Shown here: positions 53,376 through 61,895 of the stretch, one piece after another
Position numbering within the stretch: the first letter of the stretch is position 1
Layout of the letters: each line of letters opens with the position of its first letter
Origin: Ensifer sp. MPMI2T
Lineage (GTDB): Bacteria > Pseudomonadota > Alphaproteobacteria > Rhizobiales > Rhizobiaceae
Assembly (NCBI RefSeq): GCF_004827385.1
Contig: NZ_SRXN01000023.1
Span: 1 to 64,000 of the forward strand
Direction: 5' to 3'
Length of the DNA stretch: 64,000 nucleotides
Position numbers and translations under genes: made by a program
The notes under the pieces: generated by a model
Databases searched by the model: none
Told to the model about the DNA's origin: nothing
Seen by the model: only the letters and a program-made list of their open reading frames with translations

Positions 53376-54349
53376 CCATGCGCAATTACCCCACTATTCA
53401 GGACATCCGTGAAGCCCAGGAACGGCTGAGACCGCACGTCAGGCACACGCCGCTCTTGCGTGCAGAAAAGATAGAGAAAGCCGCTGGCTGTCAGCTCTAT
53501 CTCAAACCCGAAACCCTGCAGATTACTGGCGCATTCAAAATCCGCGGCGCCCTGAACAAGGCTCTCTCGCTCTCGAGAGAAGAGATCGTAAACGGCATTA
53601 TTGCGACGTCGTCGGGCAATCATGCCCAAGGGCTTGCTTATGCCGCCAGGATGCTGGGCGTAAAAGCGATATTGGTCCTTCCGGTCACCACGCCCAAAAT
53701 CAAGATCGAAAACACAAAAGCCCTCGGGGCAGAAGTCATTCTTTTCGATGGCGACACCGCCGCCAGATGGAAAAGGGTGTATGAAATCGCTGAAGAAAAC
53801 AAATACGCGGCTGTTCACGCTTTTGAAGACCCCATCGTGATGGCCGGTCAGGGAACGATCGGCTGTGAAATCCTGCAGGACCTGGAAGATGTAGATACGG
53901 TCATCGTTCCCGTGGGCGGCGGAGGCCTAATCTCGGGAATCGCCACCGCCATAAAAGAAACGAAACCATCGGTTCGCGTTATCGGGGCAGAGCCTGCCTT
54001 GACACCGAAGTATTCTCACAGCCGGATAAACAAGGAGCGCACATCGCTTCCCTTGAAGAACACTATTGCGGATGGTTTGAGGATAAGTGTTCCGGGTCAA
54101 AACCCGTATCCGATTATCGAAAAGTATGTGGACGAGATTGTTCTTGTTGAAGACGAGCACATCATCGCCGGGATGCGTGCTCTTGCCAAGGATGCGAAAT
54201 TGATCGCTGAACCAGCCGCCTCGATTGGCGTCGGAGCACTGTTGGCGGGCAGCATAGACGCCAAGCCCGATGAAAAAGTCTGTGCGGTGTTGTCTGGCGG
54301 AAACTGGGATCTACGCGACCTTGCCGAGATATACAATGCAGCGGGGTAA
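53372..54349 (+). CDS. eutB: threonine-dehydratase-family PLP lyase (EutB-like)
   Basis: This 325-residue fold type II PLP enzyme has the Schiff-base lysine in [10 protein letters not shown] (Lys56), the [13 protein letters not shown] substrate loop, and the phosphate-binding [11 protein letters not shown]. Length fits catabolic serine/threonine/3-hydroxyaspartate dehydratases and EutB. No ACT regulatory domain is present. It is translated together with the EutC-like protein. The likely reaction is loss of water and ammonia from a 3-hydroxy amino acid. Low GC content and the flanking repeats suggest transfer. Confidence 0.77.
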   Translation: MTMRNYPTIQDIREAQERLRPHVRHTPLLRAEKIEKAAGCQLYLKPETLQITGAFKIRGALNKALSLSREEIVNGIIATSSGNHAQGLAYAARMLGVKAILVLPVTTPKIKIENTKALGAEVILFDGDTAARWKRVYEIAEENKYAAVHAFEDPIVMAGQGTIGCEILQDLEDVDTVIVPVGGGGLISGIATAIKETKPSVRVIGAEPALTPKYSHSRINKERTSLPLKNTIADGLRISVPGQNPYPIIEKYVDEIVLVEDEHIIAGMRALAKDAKLIAEPAASIGVGALLAGSIDAKPDEKVCAVLSGGNWDLRDLAEIYNAAG

Positions 54350-54553
54350 TCAGTTCCAGCTTCGGTCAGTTCACCACGCCGATTGCAGTTGAACGTCTGT
54401 GATCCTCATCGCCAAGCAAGAATCTGCCGGTCCGGAATGCGGCCCGAACACCTCATTCGGCGATCAGCTTAGCGACGACCGCCTGCCACCCGACTGCGAC
54501 ATTCCCGTGGTCGCTTTCGAAGCTGCGCAGGCTATCTGCCGCATGATCAATAC

Positions 54554-54577
54554 GCGCGTCGGTCAATGGCGACGCGC
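54554..54577. terminator. hairpin between convergent eutB-like and flotillin genes
   Basis: A perfect 8-bp stem (GCGCGTCG/CGACGCGC) with an 8-base loop lies between the two stops. On the plus strand it is followed by ATTACTCTAAC; it is probably bidirectional. Confidence 0.5.
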
Positions 54578-54593
54578 ATTACTCTAACATGTC

Positions 54594-54610
54594 GCCCAAA
54601 CCTCTATGCG
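54594..54610 (+). repeat. 17-bp direct repeat, right copy
   Basis: GCCCAAACCTCTATGCG differs from the left copy (52243-52259) at one position. It lies 16 bp before the end of the flotillin gene. Confidence 0.5.
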
Positions 54611-54625
54611 CTTTTGGGGACTGCG

Positions 54626-56305
54626 TCAGTCTTCTTCCACGGCAGTATTGTTGATCTTGCCACTGCTCTGTACGTTCGCGAGCAGCGATGAGATCGCGTT
54701 GTCGCCTTCGAAACCGGCTTCCTTCAGGAGTTGGTCGAGAATCGGCTTGTTTGCCTGGTAGGCGAGAAGCTGCCCGGCCAAGCCATCACCGATTCCGATT
54801 CCGTTCGCGCCGTTGGCGCCGCCGGTGCCGCGGCCAATCATGCCGCCGGTATCGAAGATGCGGATGTCGGAGATCTTTTCGATCGGCTTGACGGCCTCGG
54901 CGAGCGCCTGTGGAATGATGCGGATGCGCTCGCGCAGGATCTCGAATTCGATGATGGCGGGGCTGAGCTTGTTTCGCGCTTCGTTGAGAAGCGCCTCGCT
55001 CTGGGCTTCGGCCTTGCCGGTTTCCAGAATGCCCTTGGCCTTGATGACGGCCGCATCGGCCTCCGCCGTTGCCAGCGTCTTGATGGCGTCGGCTTGGTCG
55101 AGCGCCGCCTGTTTCTCGGCCTCCGCGCTGACGGTCACGGCCGTCGCTTCGGTTTCGGCGTCCTTGCGCGCGTCGATCACCGCGATCTGACGCTCGCGTT
55201 CGGCGATTTCGACGGCTCGGGCCGTTTCCACCTTTTCCTCAGCGGCGATCGCCAACGCTCTTGCGGTCTCGGCCTTCGCCTTGGCCTCGGATTCCTCACG
55301 GCTCTTGTTGGCGACGGCAATGGCGCTTTCCTGTGCCACAATCTGGAGGTCGCGGCGGGCTTCGGTGTCACGCTGCTGGACGGCACGGGTGGCGTCGATA
55401 TTGGCGCTTTCGCGCGCCTGCTTCGCCATTGCCTCGCGCTCGGCGATCGCCTGTTCCGCGGCGATGCGGGCTTCTTCCTCGGAACGCTTGGCGGCCTGTT
55501 CCTGCTGGGCGGTTTCGGCGCGCGTGGCCGCAGACTTGTTGGCGATATCGCGCTCCTGATTGAGCTCCGCCTCACGCTTCGTCCGTTCGATCGCTAGCGA
55601 TTGCTGGCGTGCCTCGAGGTCCTTTTGGGCGATGGCCACTTCCGTGTCGCGGACGATTTCGTTGCGCTCCTTCTTGCGGCCCTCGGTGATCCGCGTCAGC
55701 GCGGCAAGGCCTTGGGCATCGAAGAAGTTGTTGGCGTTAAAGTGCTTGATATCGGTCTGGTCGAGGCGAGTGAGGGAGACGGACTCCAGTTCGAGGCCAT
55801 TCGATTGCAGGTCCGCGCCGACGGCCTCCTGGACCGCTTTGACGAAGTCCATCCGCTGCTCCTGCAGCGCGTCGAGGTTCATCGTCGCGGCGACGGAGCG
55901 CAGGCCGTCGACGAACTTGGCTTCGATCAGCATGCGCAACTGCTCGGCGTCGTTCGTTCGATCGCCAAGCGTCTGGGCCGCGAGCGCGATCGAGGACGAA
56001 TCCGGCTTCACGCGGACATAGAACTCGGCGCCGATGTCAACGCGCATCCTGTCCTTGGTGATCAGGGCGTCGCCTTCGCCGCGGCGCACCTCGAGGCGCA
56101 GGGTCTTGAGATTGACGCGCGCGATCGAGTGGAAGATCGGCAGCACGATCGAACCGCCATCCAGGACGACCTTCTGCCCGCCGAGGCCGGTGCGCACATA
56201 GGCCTCGTCGCGGCTTGAGCGGGTGTAGAGCGAGGCGAGAACGAAGCCGATGCCGAATATGAGAATGATGCCGATGCCGACCGGCAGAAGTAGATCAACG
56301 ATCAT
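54626..56305 (-). CDS. flotillin-like SPFH protein (YqiK type)
   Basis: This 559-residue protein has one N-terminal membrane helix (LLLPVGIGIILIFGIGFVLA), an SPFH/band 7 domain (about 35-215) and a very long Ala/Glu-rich coiled coil (about 220-470), then a Gly-rich IGRGTGGANGANGIGIG tail. ATG 56305 overlaps the YqiJ-like stop by four bases. Flotillins assemble into membrane microdomains and affect fluidity and stress resistance. Its operon with an NfeD-like and a PspA protein supports a membrane-protection role. Confidence 0.9.
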   Translation of the reverse strand: MIVDLLLPVGIGIILIFGIGFVLASLYTRSSRDEAYVRTGLGGQKVVLDGGSIVLPIFHSIARVNLKTLRLEVRRGEGDALITKDRMRVDIGAEFYVRVKPDSSSIALAAQTLGDRTNDAEQLRMLIEAKFVDGLRSVAATMNLDALQEQRMDFVKAVQEAVGADLQSNGLELESVSLTRLDQTDIKHFNANNFFDAQGLAALTRITEGRKKERNEIVRDTEVAIAQKDLEARQQSLAIERTKREAELNQERDIANKSAATRAETAQQEQAAKRSEEEARIAAEQAIAEREAMAKQARESANIDATRAVQQRDTEARRDLQIVAQESAIAVANKSREESEAKAKAETARALAIAAEEKVETARAVEIAERERQIAVIDARKDAETEATAVTVSAEAEKQAALDQADAIKTLATAEADAAVIKAKGILETGKAEAQSEALLNEARNKLSPAIIEFEILRERIRIIPQALAEAVKPIEKISDIRIFDTGGMIGRGTGGANGANGIGIGDGLAGQLLAYQANKPILDQLLKEAGFEGDNAISSLLANVQSSGKINNTAVEED

Positions 56306-56949
56306 GGTGTCTCCATTGAAGAGGACTGTGGCGAAGTGAGAATGTCGGAAGGGGCGGGGATGGCGATGAAGACGTTGGAGACGCAATCGACGATGAGGAC
56401 CTCGGCGCCGATCGCGATCGGGGCTTCCCCTTTCGCCGCTTTTGCCCGGAGGCTATGCCAATTGCCATGCCGGTCCTTGGCGCGGACGCGTCCCGGCAGG
56501 CCCTGGTCGAGCGGACCGACGGCCACTTCGCCGCGGGCACCGATGAACTCGGAAAGATCGACGGCGTAGGTTTCGTCGCGTGGGACGATGCGGGCGACTA
56601 GCCGGCCCGAGCCTCGCACTGCCGGCAACGAGAGAACAAAGGCGGGCAAGGCCGCGATGGGTGCGGGCAGGTACGCCCACAGCGCAAATGCGACGCTTTG
56701 CAGGACGAAACCGATTATCGCGAAGAAGCCGAGCAATAGCATCAACAGCACCAGGATCGGCACGCCGCCGACGTTGATCCACGACAGGAGGCCCGAAAGC
56801 GCGCTATGGTCGTCAAAGCCCGATTTGTCGATGGCTTCGCCAAGCGAAAAGCCAAGCAGCAGGCAAATCACCTCGATTACAGTCAATGCCGCCAGCAGGG
56901 CTGCGGCGATCGCGAATGGAGAGCATTCAGGAGCGAGGAGGAGGTCCAT
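56302..56949 (-). CDS. YqiJ/NfeD-like membrane protein with OB fold
   Basis: This 215-residue protein has three or four N-terminal helices (to about residue 105) and a C-terminal OB-like domain (about 130-190, with GARGEVAVGPLDQGLPGRV and GAEVLIVDCVSNVFIA), the architecture of YqiJ, a partner of flotillins. The ATG at 56949 is six bases after the PspA-fusion stop; a TTG at 56958 is the alternative. It overlaps the flotillin gene by four bases. Confidence 0.82.
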   Translation of the reverse strand: MDLLLAPECSPFAIAAALLAALTVIEVICLLLGFSLGEAIDKSGFDDHSALSGLLSWINVGGVPILVLLMLLLGFFAIIGFVLQSVAFALWAYLPAPIAALPAFVLSLPAVRGSGRLVARIVPRDETYAVDLSEFIGARGEVAVGPLDQGLPGRVRAKDRHGNWHSLRAKAAKGEAPIAIGAEVLIVDCVSNVFIAIPAPSDILTSPQSSSMETP

Positions 56950-56954
56950 AGGCG

Positions 56955-58127
56955 TCAATTTCTGTCAGCCTTGAACCGCGCGAGCCGCGCCGCGATCGCC
57001 TGTTCGCGATGAAGCCGGTCTAGCTCATCCAGTTCCGCGCCCGCCGCCGGGGTGTCGCCCGGCACGCCCGTCACCCTCGAAACCACGGCGGCAGCACGGG
57101 ACGCGTCGTTGACGGCCGATGCCTGTGCGCGCCGGGCAGCCGGTTCCTCCGGATGCCGCGCCATGCTCTTTTTCAGATCGGCAAGCCGCGCCTCCGCCTC
57201 GCGGCGCGCGGCGAGCACCGCATGAAGCGCCTGCTGGCCCTCGCTCAGGCGCTCTCTCGCATCGGCCAGTGCCTTGTCGAGTGCGGCGACTTGCGCCTCC
57301 AGGTCGATCTGCCGTCCTACGCCGGCCTTGGCGAGATCGTCGCGCTCGGCGGCAATTGCCGTACGGATCTTCTCGTCCAGTGCGCGCAGGCCCTCAAGGA
57401 TTTCCTCGCGCCGGCTTTCGATGCGGTATTCTTCCGCGCGCGACCGTCCGATATCGGAGCGTGCTTCCTCCGCGGCGGCGTCGATCTCCCTGATGGCCTG
57501 CTCGACGACGCCGATCTTGTTTGCCCCTTCCGCCTTGTCGACCGCCGCGTTGGCGATCCCGGCAATCAGGCGGCCCATGCGCGAAAGAATGCCTTCCTTC
57601 ATGATCATGTTCTCCTTCGTTCGATCCGAGTGCACGGTCACCTCTAAGCGGATCTCGTAATTGTCATCGTCGACGACGAGCTCGGCTGCGAAGACGTCCA
57701 GCGCGCCCGGTGAGTAGCCGGCAACGTCAAACGGCACGGCGACCCGGCCGCCCACCGTGGCGATCGTCACGTCGGACGGCCCCTTGATCGCGAACAACTT
57801 ATTGTCGAGCGGCAGCCGGGCAGGGCCGATCTGCTGTCCGCGATTGGCGGCAAAGTCCCGCAGGCCGAGCGTTACCATTCGCGCCGGAAGGCCGGTCCTC
57901 TCCCGGATCGTCTCATAGGCCAGCTCGTGCAGGGTCACGAGATTCGCGCCGCCACCCCTGCCGGCCGTCAGCTCGACCAGCAGGTCACGCATTTCAGCAT
58001 AGGCGGCGAATGTCTCCTCAAGCGCCCGCCGGGCTTCAAGATCCGGTACCAGGCGATAGCGTAGTATCGATTTATGTCCCGCTTGGCTCATGATCAGGAA
58101 CATAAAGCACCACATTGGTACTTTCAA
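56955..58127 (-). CDS. pspA: PspA/IM30 protein with N-terminal TnpB-like domain
   Basis: The open frame encodes up to 390 residues. The C-terminal part (from residue 174) is a PspA/IM30 protein: KEGILSRMGRLIAG, a long coiled coil (about 200-320), and an Arg/Ala-rich end. The first 170 residues instead resemble the part of TnpB (IS605 OrfB) before RuvC: ILRYRLVPDLEARRALEETF, LHELAYETIRERTGLPAR, LFAIKGPSDVTIATVGGRVA and a closing YEIRLEV strand. No RuvC residues follow. An internal AAGGAG with ATGs at 57608 and 57602 could give plain PspA. The first start is unclear (TTG 58127 or ATG 58091, no ribosome site). GC and codon use look normal throughout. Confidence 0.72.
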   Translation of the reverse strand: MKVPMWCFMFLIMSQAGHKSILRYRLVPDLEARRALEETFAAYAEMRDLLVELTAGRGGGANLVTLHELAYETIRERTGLPARMVTLGLRDFAANRGQQIGPARLPLDNKLFAIKGPSDVTIATVGGRVAVPFDVAGYSPGALDVFAAELVVDDDNYEIRLEVTVHSDRTKENMIMKEGILSRMGRLIAGIANAAVDKAEGANKIGVVEQAIREIDAAAEEARSDIGRSRAEEYRIESRREEILEGLRALDEKIRTAIAAERDDLAKAGVGRQIDLEAQVAALDKALADARERLSEGQQALHAVLAARREAEARLADLKKSMARHPEEPAARRAQASAVNDASRAAAVVSRVTGVPGDTPAAGAELDELDRLHREQAIAARLARFKADRN

Positions 58128-58350
58128 GCAGAATCGACAACCATTCCTTGTGATCTTTCCGGGTGCACGTCAATCGGCCCAGCCGGCTTTGCCTAAGCTG
58201 CGCTTTGCGGAGAAGGAGAACACCGGCGATATCGTGGCACTTTTTCTGCGCATTGAGTTGACCGCGCCATTCTGGCGCTAGGAACCGCTGCTTCCTGGTG
58301 ATACCTGCTCATTCGCGGGCAGCGGCCGGTATTTCCAACCCGGGTTGCCG

Positions 58351-60363
58351 CTACGACGCCGTGCGTGTGCGCCCAAAAGCGCGCAGCAACAGGTTTACCG
58401 AAACTGCGACCTTATCGATGTCGGGAATATCCCGGGAATAGCGCCCGGTATAGAGTTTGATGATCATTTTGTCGCGCTCGAACCCGTGCAGATCGAAATG
58501 GAGATGGAGGTAATAACGCCGCTTGTCACCAGTGCGCGTGATATCCCCGCGCCTCTGGGTCACTTGCTTAAGCTGGGTCTCAAGCGGCGCGAAACCTTCA
58601 AGATTGAGCATGACGCGAGTCGACTTGAACCTGGTCTCGGCAGGAACCGCGACTACTGCCTTGTCGAGCGAAAGGCTGACCAGGCTCCCTGCAATGCCAT
58701 CGGCCACTACGGCCTCATCGAGCTTGAAGGCTTGAAGGAGACGCCGCGGCTTCTCGAAACAGATCAGCGAGGCGATGATGAGCACGACGATGTTAATCCC
58801 TGACCAAAATGCAGCGATCGTCGAAAATGCTCCTCGGACGCGTGCGGTTTCTGGGACGATATTGATCAGAAGACCGAGCGCGGTGATGACGATGAAGCCT
58901 GCGATCCAGGTGAACGTATAAGCATCGAAAGCGCTCGCTTCGTTGCCGCTGCCCTTGGGGGTCACCTTGAAGGGCTTGCCGAACGGTCGCACGAGACTCG
59001 AAAGAACCGTCGGCAGCATCCGGAAGGTCGCAAAAGTGCCGACCGCGGTGGAGACCAGCGGCAGATAGCGGGTCGGTGTGATCCACAACATCAGAAGGAA
59101 ATAGGCGACCAGCACTGGGATCTGGTTCGAAAGATAGTCAGTGACGTCCGTGAAATAGAGCGGCAGCGCGCCGAACCAGAGGTAGACAATCGGCACCACA
59201 AGTACGGCCAAGCGCACCAAGTATTGCACAAGCCAGGACATCGGCAGAAACATGATCCGCTGGAAGAGCGATAGTCCAGGCCCGCGTAAGGGGCCGTTGT
59301 GCAGGTAAAGCGTCTGAATGCCACCCTGGCACCAGCGTTCGCGTTGAACGAAGTAGCCAGCGAGATTTTCGGCCGCCAGGCCCATCGACAGCCGCTCGTT
59401 GAGATAGCGGGTCTTATAGCCTTTGTTCAGCATCGAAAGCGTCGTAAGCAGATCTTCGGTGATCGACTCGGTCGGAAAGCCGCCAATCGCATTAATCGCC
59501 TTGCGACGAGCGATAGAACAGGAGCCGCAGCAGAAACTCACATCCCAGCCATCGCGGCTCGGCGCGATCTCGTCGAAGAACAGCCGCTGTTCGTCCGGCC
59601 AGATGTTCTCGAGGCCAAGATTGGACTGCACCGGATCGACGTTGAAGAAATGCTGCGGCGTCTGCACGATACCGATCGTCTCGTCCGAGAAGAACGGCAA
59701 TGTGCGTCTCAGAAAGTTGCGATAGGGCACGAAATCCGCGTCGAACACGGCGATGAAGTCGCCGGAACTGACGGAAAGCCCATTGTTCATGTTGCCGGCC
59801 TTGGCATGCGCATTGTCGCTTCGCGTCACATGGATCGCGCCACGCGTTTCGCAGAAGCTCCGGAGCCATTCACGGCGACCGTCGTCGAGCACATAGACGG
59901 TCAGCTTGTCCTTTGGATAGTCGAGCGCTAGCGCCCCGACGATCGTTCTTTCCAGGACGTCGAGAGGCTCATTGTAGGTTGGTATGAAAACATCGACGGT
60001 CGGCAGCTCGCTTTCACTTCGCGCGAAGAACTGCCGTCCGAGTTGGTCCGCCTCGGTGCTGCGGTCAACGTAGCGGCTCATCAGGATGAGGAACAGCACG
60101 ACCTCCGAGAAGGCGAGGACCTCGACGATGAATACAAACCAGACCCAATAGAAGTTGGCGTCATTGTTTGGAAAGGGAAGAACGGTCTCGCTGAGGCGCC
60201 AGACCACGTAGCGCAGCGCAACCGCAGCAACGAAAACACAGGTGATCGCTCGCGCCCACGTCCGGTGGCGCGACCAGTTGGACGGCCCGATGAGAAAGAA
60301 GGCGATGACCACAAGGGTCGGAGCGAGCGCTAGAAGAGACTGAACCACAGGCCTTTGATCCAC
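58351..60363 (-). CDS. bgsA: processive family 2 glucan synthase (BgsA-like)
   Basis: This 670-residue inner-membrane synthase has two or three N-terminal helices, a cytoplasmic GT-A domain with Asp160/161 (YVLDDG), DAD (208-210), TED (302-304) and QRERW (340-344), and four or more C-terminal helices. These are the D, D, D, QxxRW residues of cellulose/curdlan-type synthases. No PilZ domain is visible in the roughly 130-residue cytoplasmic tail. The organisation matches BgsA of Sinorhizobium meliloti, which makes a mixed-linkage beta-glucan under c-di-GMP control. It starts at a GTG inside the bgsB-like gene (34-bp overlap). Confidence 0.88.
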   Translation of the reverse strand: MDQRPVVQSLLALAPTLVVIAFFLIGPSNWSRHRTWARAITCVFVAAVALRYVVWRLSETVLPFPNNDANFYWVWFVFIVEVLAFSEVVLFLILMSRYVDRSTEADQLGRQFFARSESELPTVDVFIPTYNEPLDVLERTIVGALALDYPKDKLTVYVLDDGRREWLRSFCETRGAIHVTRSDNAHAKAGNMNNGLSVSSGDFIAVFDADFVPYRNFLRRTLPFFSDETIGIVQTPQHFFNVDPVQSNLGLENIWPDEQRLFFDEIAPSRDGWDVSFCCGSCSIARRKAINAIGGFPTESITEDLLTTLSMLNKGYKTRYLNERLSMGLAAENLAGYFVQRERWCQGGIQTLYLHNGPLRGPGLSLFQRIMFLPMSWLVQYLVRLAVLVVPIVYLWFGALPLYFTDVTDYLSNQIPVLVAYFLLMLWITPTRYLPLVSTAVGTFATFRMLPTVLSSLVRPFGKPFKVTPKGSGNEASAFDAYTFTWIAGFIVITALGLLINIVPETARVRGAFSTIAAFWSGINIVVLIIASLICFEKPRRLLQAFKLDEAVVADGIAGSLVSLSLDKAVVAVPAETRFKSTRVMLNLEGFAPLETQLKQVTQRRGDITRTGDKRRYYLHLHFDLHGFERDKMIIKLYTGRYSRDIPDIDKVAVSVNLLLRAFGRTRTAS

Positions 60364-61562
60364 TGCGTGAGCCGGAGGTTGTGTTTGGCGATGCGCACCT
60401 GCACTGTCCGTCCCACCTGGCAGAAATTGGCGAAGTCCGTGTTAAGGGTCGAAGGCTCAAGCAGGATGCGGATCCGGGCGTCGCGCTCCTCGGTTTCTGG
60501 CTCGTTGGCGGCAAGAGAGTCCTTTTCGACGACGGCCGACGAGCCCTTGAGCGCTTGCACCCGTCCCTTGAAGACTTCCCCGCGTCCGAAGAGCCGGACT
60601 TCGGCCTCGCGGCCGGGATAGATCTCGTCGTAATCGACTTCGGGAACGAGAATGTCGACGAACAACTCGCGGCAATCGAGGACGCGCATCATCTCACTGT
60701 TCAGCACGACGTTCGAGCCGCCGACGATGCTCCTTGCCCAGATCACGCCATCGAACGGAGAGGGGACAGTTGCCGATTCGAGGCTGCGAACGCGCTTCTC
60801 CTCTTCGATCATTTGCTGTTCGGTCTGGTCTGCCCGCGTCCTATTCTCGGCAATGCGGGTGTTGAGATCATTGATACGAACGATCACCTCGTCCTGGCGC
60901 TGGCGAGAATAAGGCACATCGTTCTGGCCGTCTGCGACGACGAATATGCCCTGGTGTACAGCGTCGAGGCGTTGCTGCAGCAATTCCACCGTCAAATTGC
61001 TGATCTCGAGCTCGCCGCCGGTGGCGGCGCCGGCGGCCTCGGCCGCCTCAACCATCTTGCGAGTAAAGATTCCCTTCGACTCCAGCTCTTGCCGACGATC
61101 GAGATCCACCTTTGCCACCACATCCTGGGCGCGCGATACCTCAACACGCTTCCTGAGTATTCGCAGCTCCCTTTCCAGGCTGGAAATGGTGGCGCTCTGG
61201 AAGACAGAGAGCCGTTCTGCAAGCTGGTCGCGCAGCCTCACAAGCTCGTCGCGCTCCCGCTCCAGCGCCGTGACGCGATCGAGCGCCGTTCGGTATTCGG
61301 CGCGCAGCGACGCCAGAACGGTCCGGTTGACGCGTTCATTGCGAATTGTGGCGAGAGCTTCGTCCTCCGCTACCGGCGTTCCGATCCGGGGCGGCGCCCC
61401 AGTGATCTCGCCGTCAATCGGCGCGTTTATGGTTGCGAAGCGCGCGTTGACGGTCCCATCCAGGCTGGTAAGGCCGGTTAATCCAGGCAAAAACACGGCG
61501 GCAGCGAGTATCAGGAGTAGAATGCCAACTGTAATGCGCGTGATGCGATTATTTAGGATCAT
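60330..61562 (-). CDS. bgsB: membrane-fusion protein of glucan export (BgsB-like)
   Basis: This 410-residue HlyD-family protein has one N-terminal helix (ITVGILLLILAAAVFLPGL), a split lipoyl domain (ATINAPIDGEITGAPPRIGT and SATVPSPFDGVIWARSIVGG), a coiled coil (about 85-260) and a C-terminal beta domain. It would link the synthase to export across the periplasm. ATG 61562 is used; the longer frame has no support. It precedes and overlaps bgsA, as in the bgsBA operon of S. meliloti, and diverges from the GGDEF-EAL gene. Confidence 0.85.
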   Translation of the reverse strand: MILNNRITRITVGILLLILAAAVFLPGLTGLTSLDGTVNARFATINAPIDGEITGAPPRIGTPVAEDEALATIRNERVNRTVLASLRAEYRTALDRVTALERERDELVRLRDQLAERLSVFQSATISSLERELRILRKRVEVSRAQDVVAKVDLDRRQELESKGIFTRKMVEAAEAAGAATGGELEISNLTVELLQQRLDAVHQGIFVVADGQNDVPYSRQRQDEVIVRINDLNTRIAENRTRADQTEQQMIEEEKRVRSLESATVPSPFDGVIWARSIVGGSNVVLNSEMMRVLDCRELFVDILVPEVDYDEIYPGREAEVRLFGRGEVFKGRVQALKGSSAVVEKDSLAANEPETEERDARIRILLEPSTLNTDFANFCQVGRTVQVRIAKHNLRLTQWIKGLWFSLF

Positions 61563-61895
61563 CTGGACCGCCCTTGCCTGCTGCTGGCGGCGTAGACGCG
61601 GCAAATGCTCCCTTGTTATTGACACAACCACGCAGCGCGATTCTGCCAATATTCAGCGGAAACTCGCCTCCTCGCTCTACGCCTCAGCGGCTTAACTTTT
61701 CATCGGCGCGTGATAGCGAAACAACCCTTAAAATTGAGTGTTTCAATAGCAAATCTGTGAAAAGCGCAGTTGATTCGCTGGCCGGGCGGCATTGACCACG
61801 ACATCTTCCTCGATAAGGTGAATGAGCGATTGCTTTGAAACCGAACTCTCGATCGACGGCTCGAGTAAGGCGCAACGGGTAACGGAGAGCTAAAA
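61563..61895. other. 333-bp divergent intergenic region
   Basis: This gap carries the promoters of the bgsBA operon (left) and the GGDEF-EAL gene (right). The central part (61690-61790) is AT-richer than its flanks. I see no palindrome strong enough to name and no gene. Confidence 0.45.

Noticed and set aside
54399..54587. 62-codon plus-strand frame after the EutB-like gene
   Set aside because: No ribosome site or domain is seen, and it overlaps a probable terminator hairpin.
54731..55597. Gly/Leu/Arg-rich plus-strand frame, repeat-like
   Set aside because: It mirrors the Ala/Glu-rich coiled coil of the flotillin; its repeats come from that coding pattern.
58264..58278. Six-base palindrome GCGCCA-TTC-TGGCGC after bgsA
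   Set aside because: It is short and has no T tract; too weak to call a terminator.
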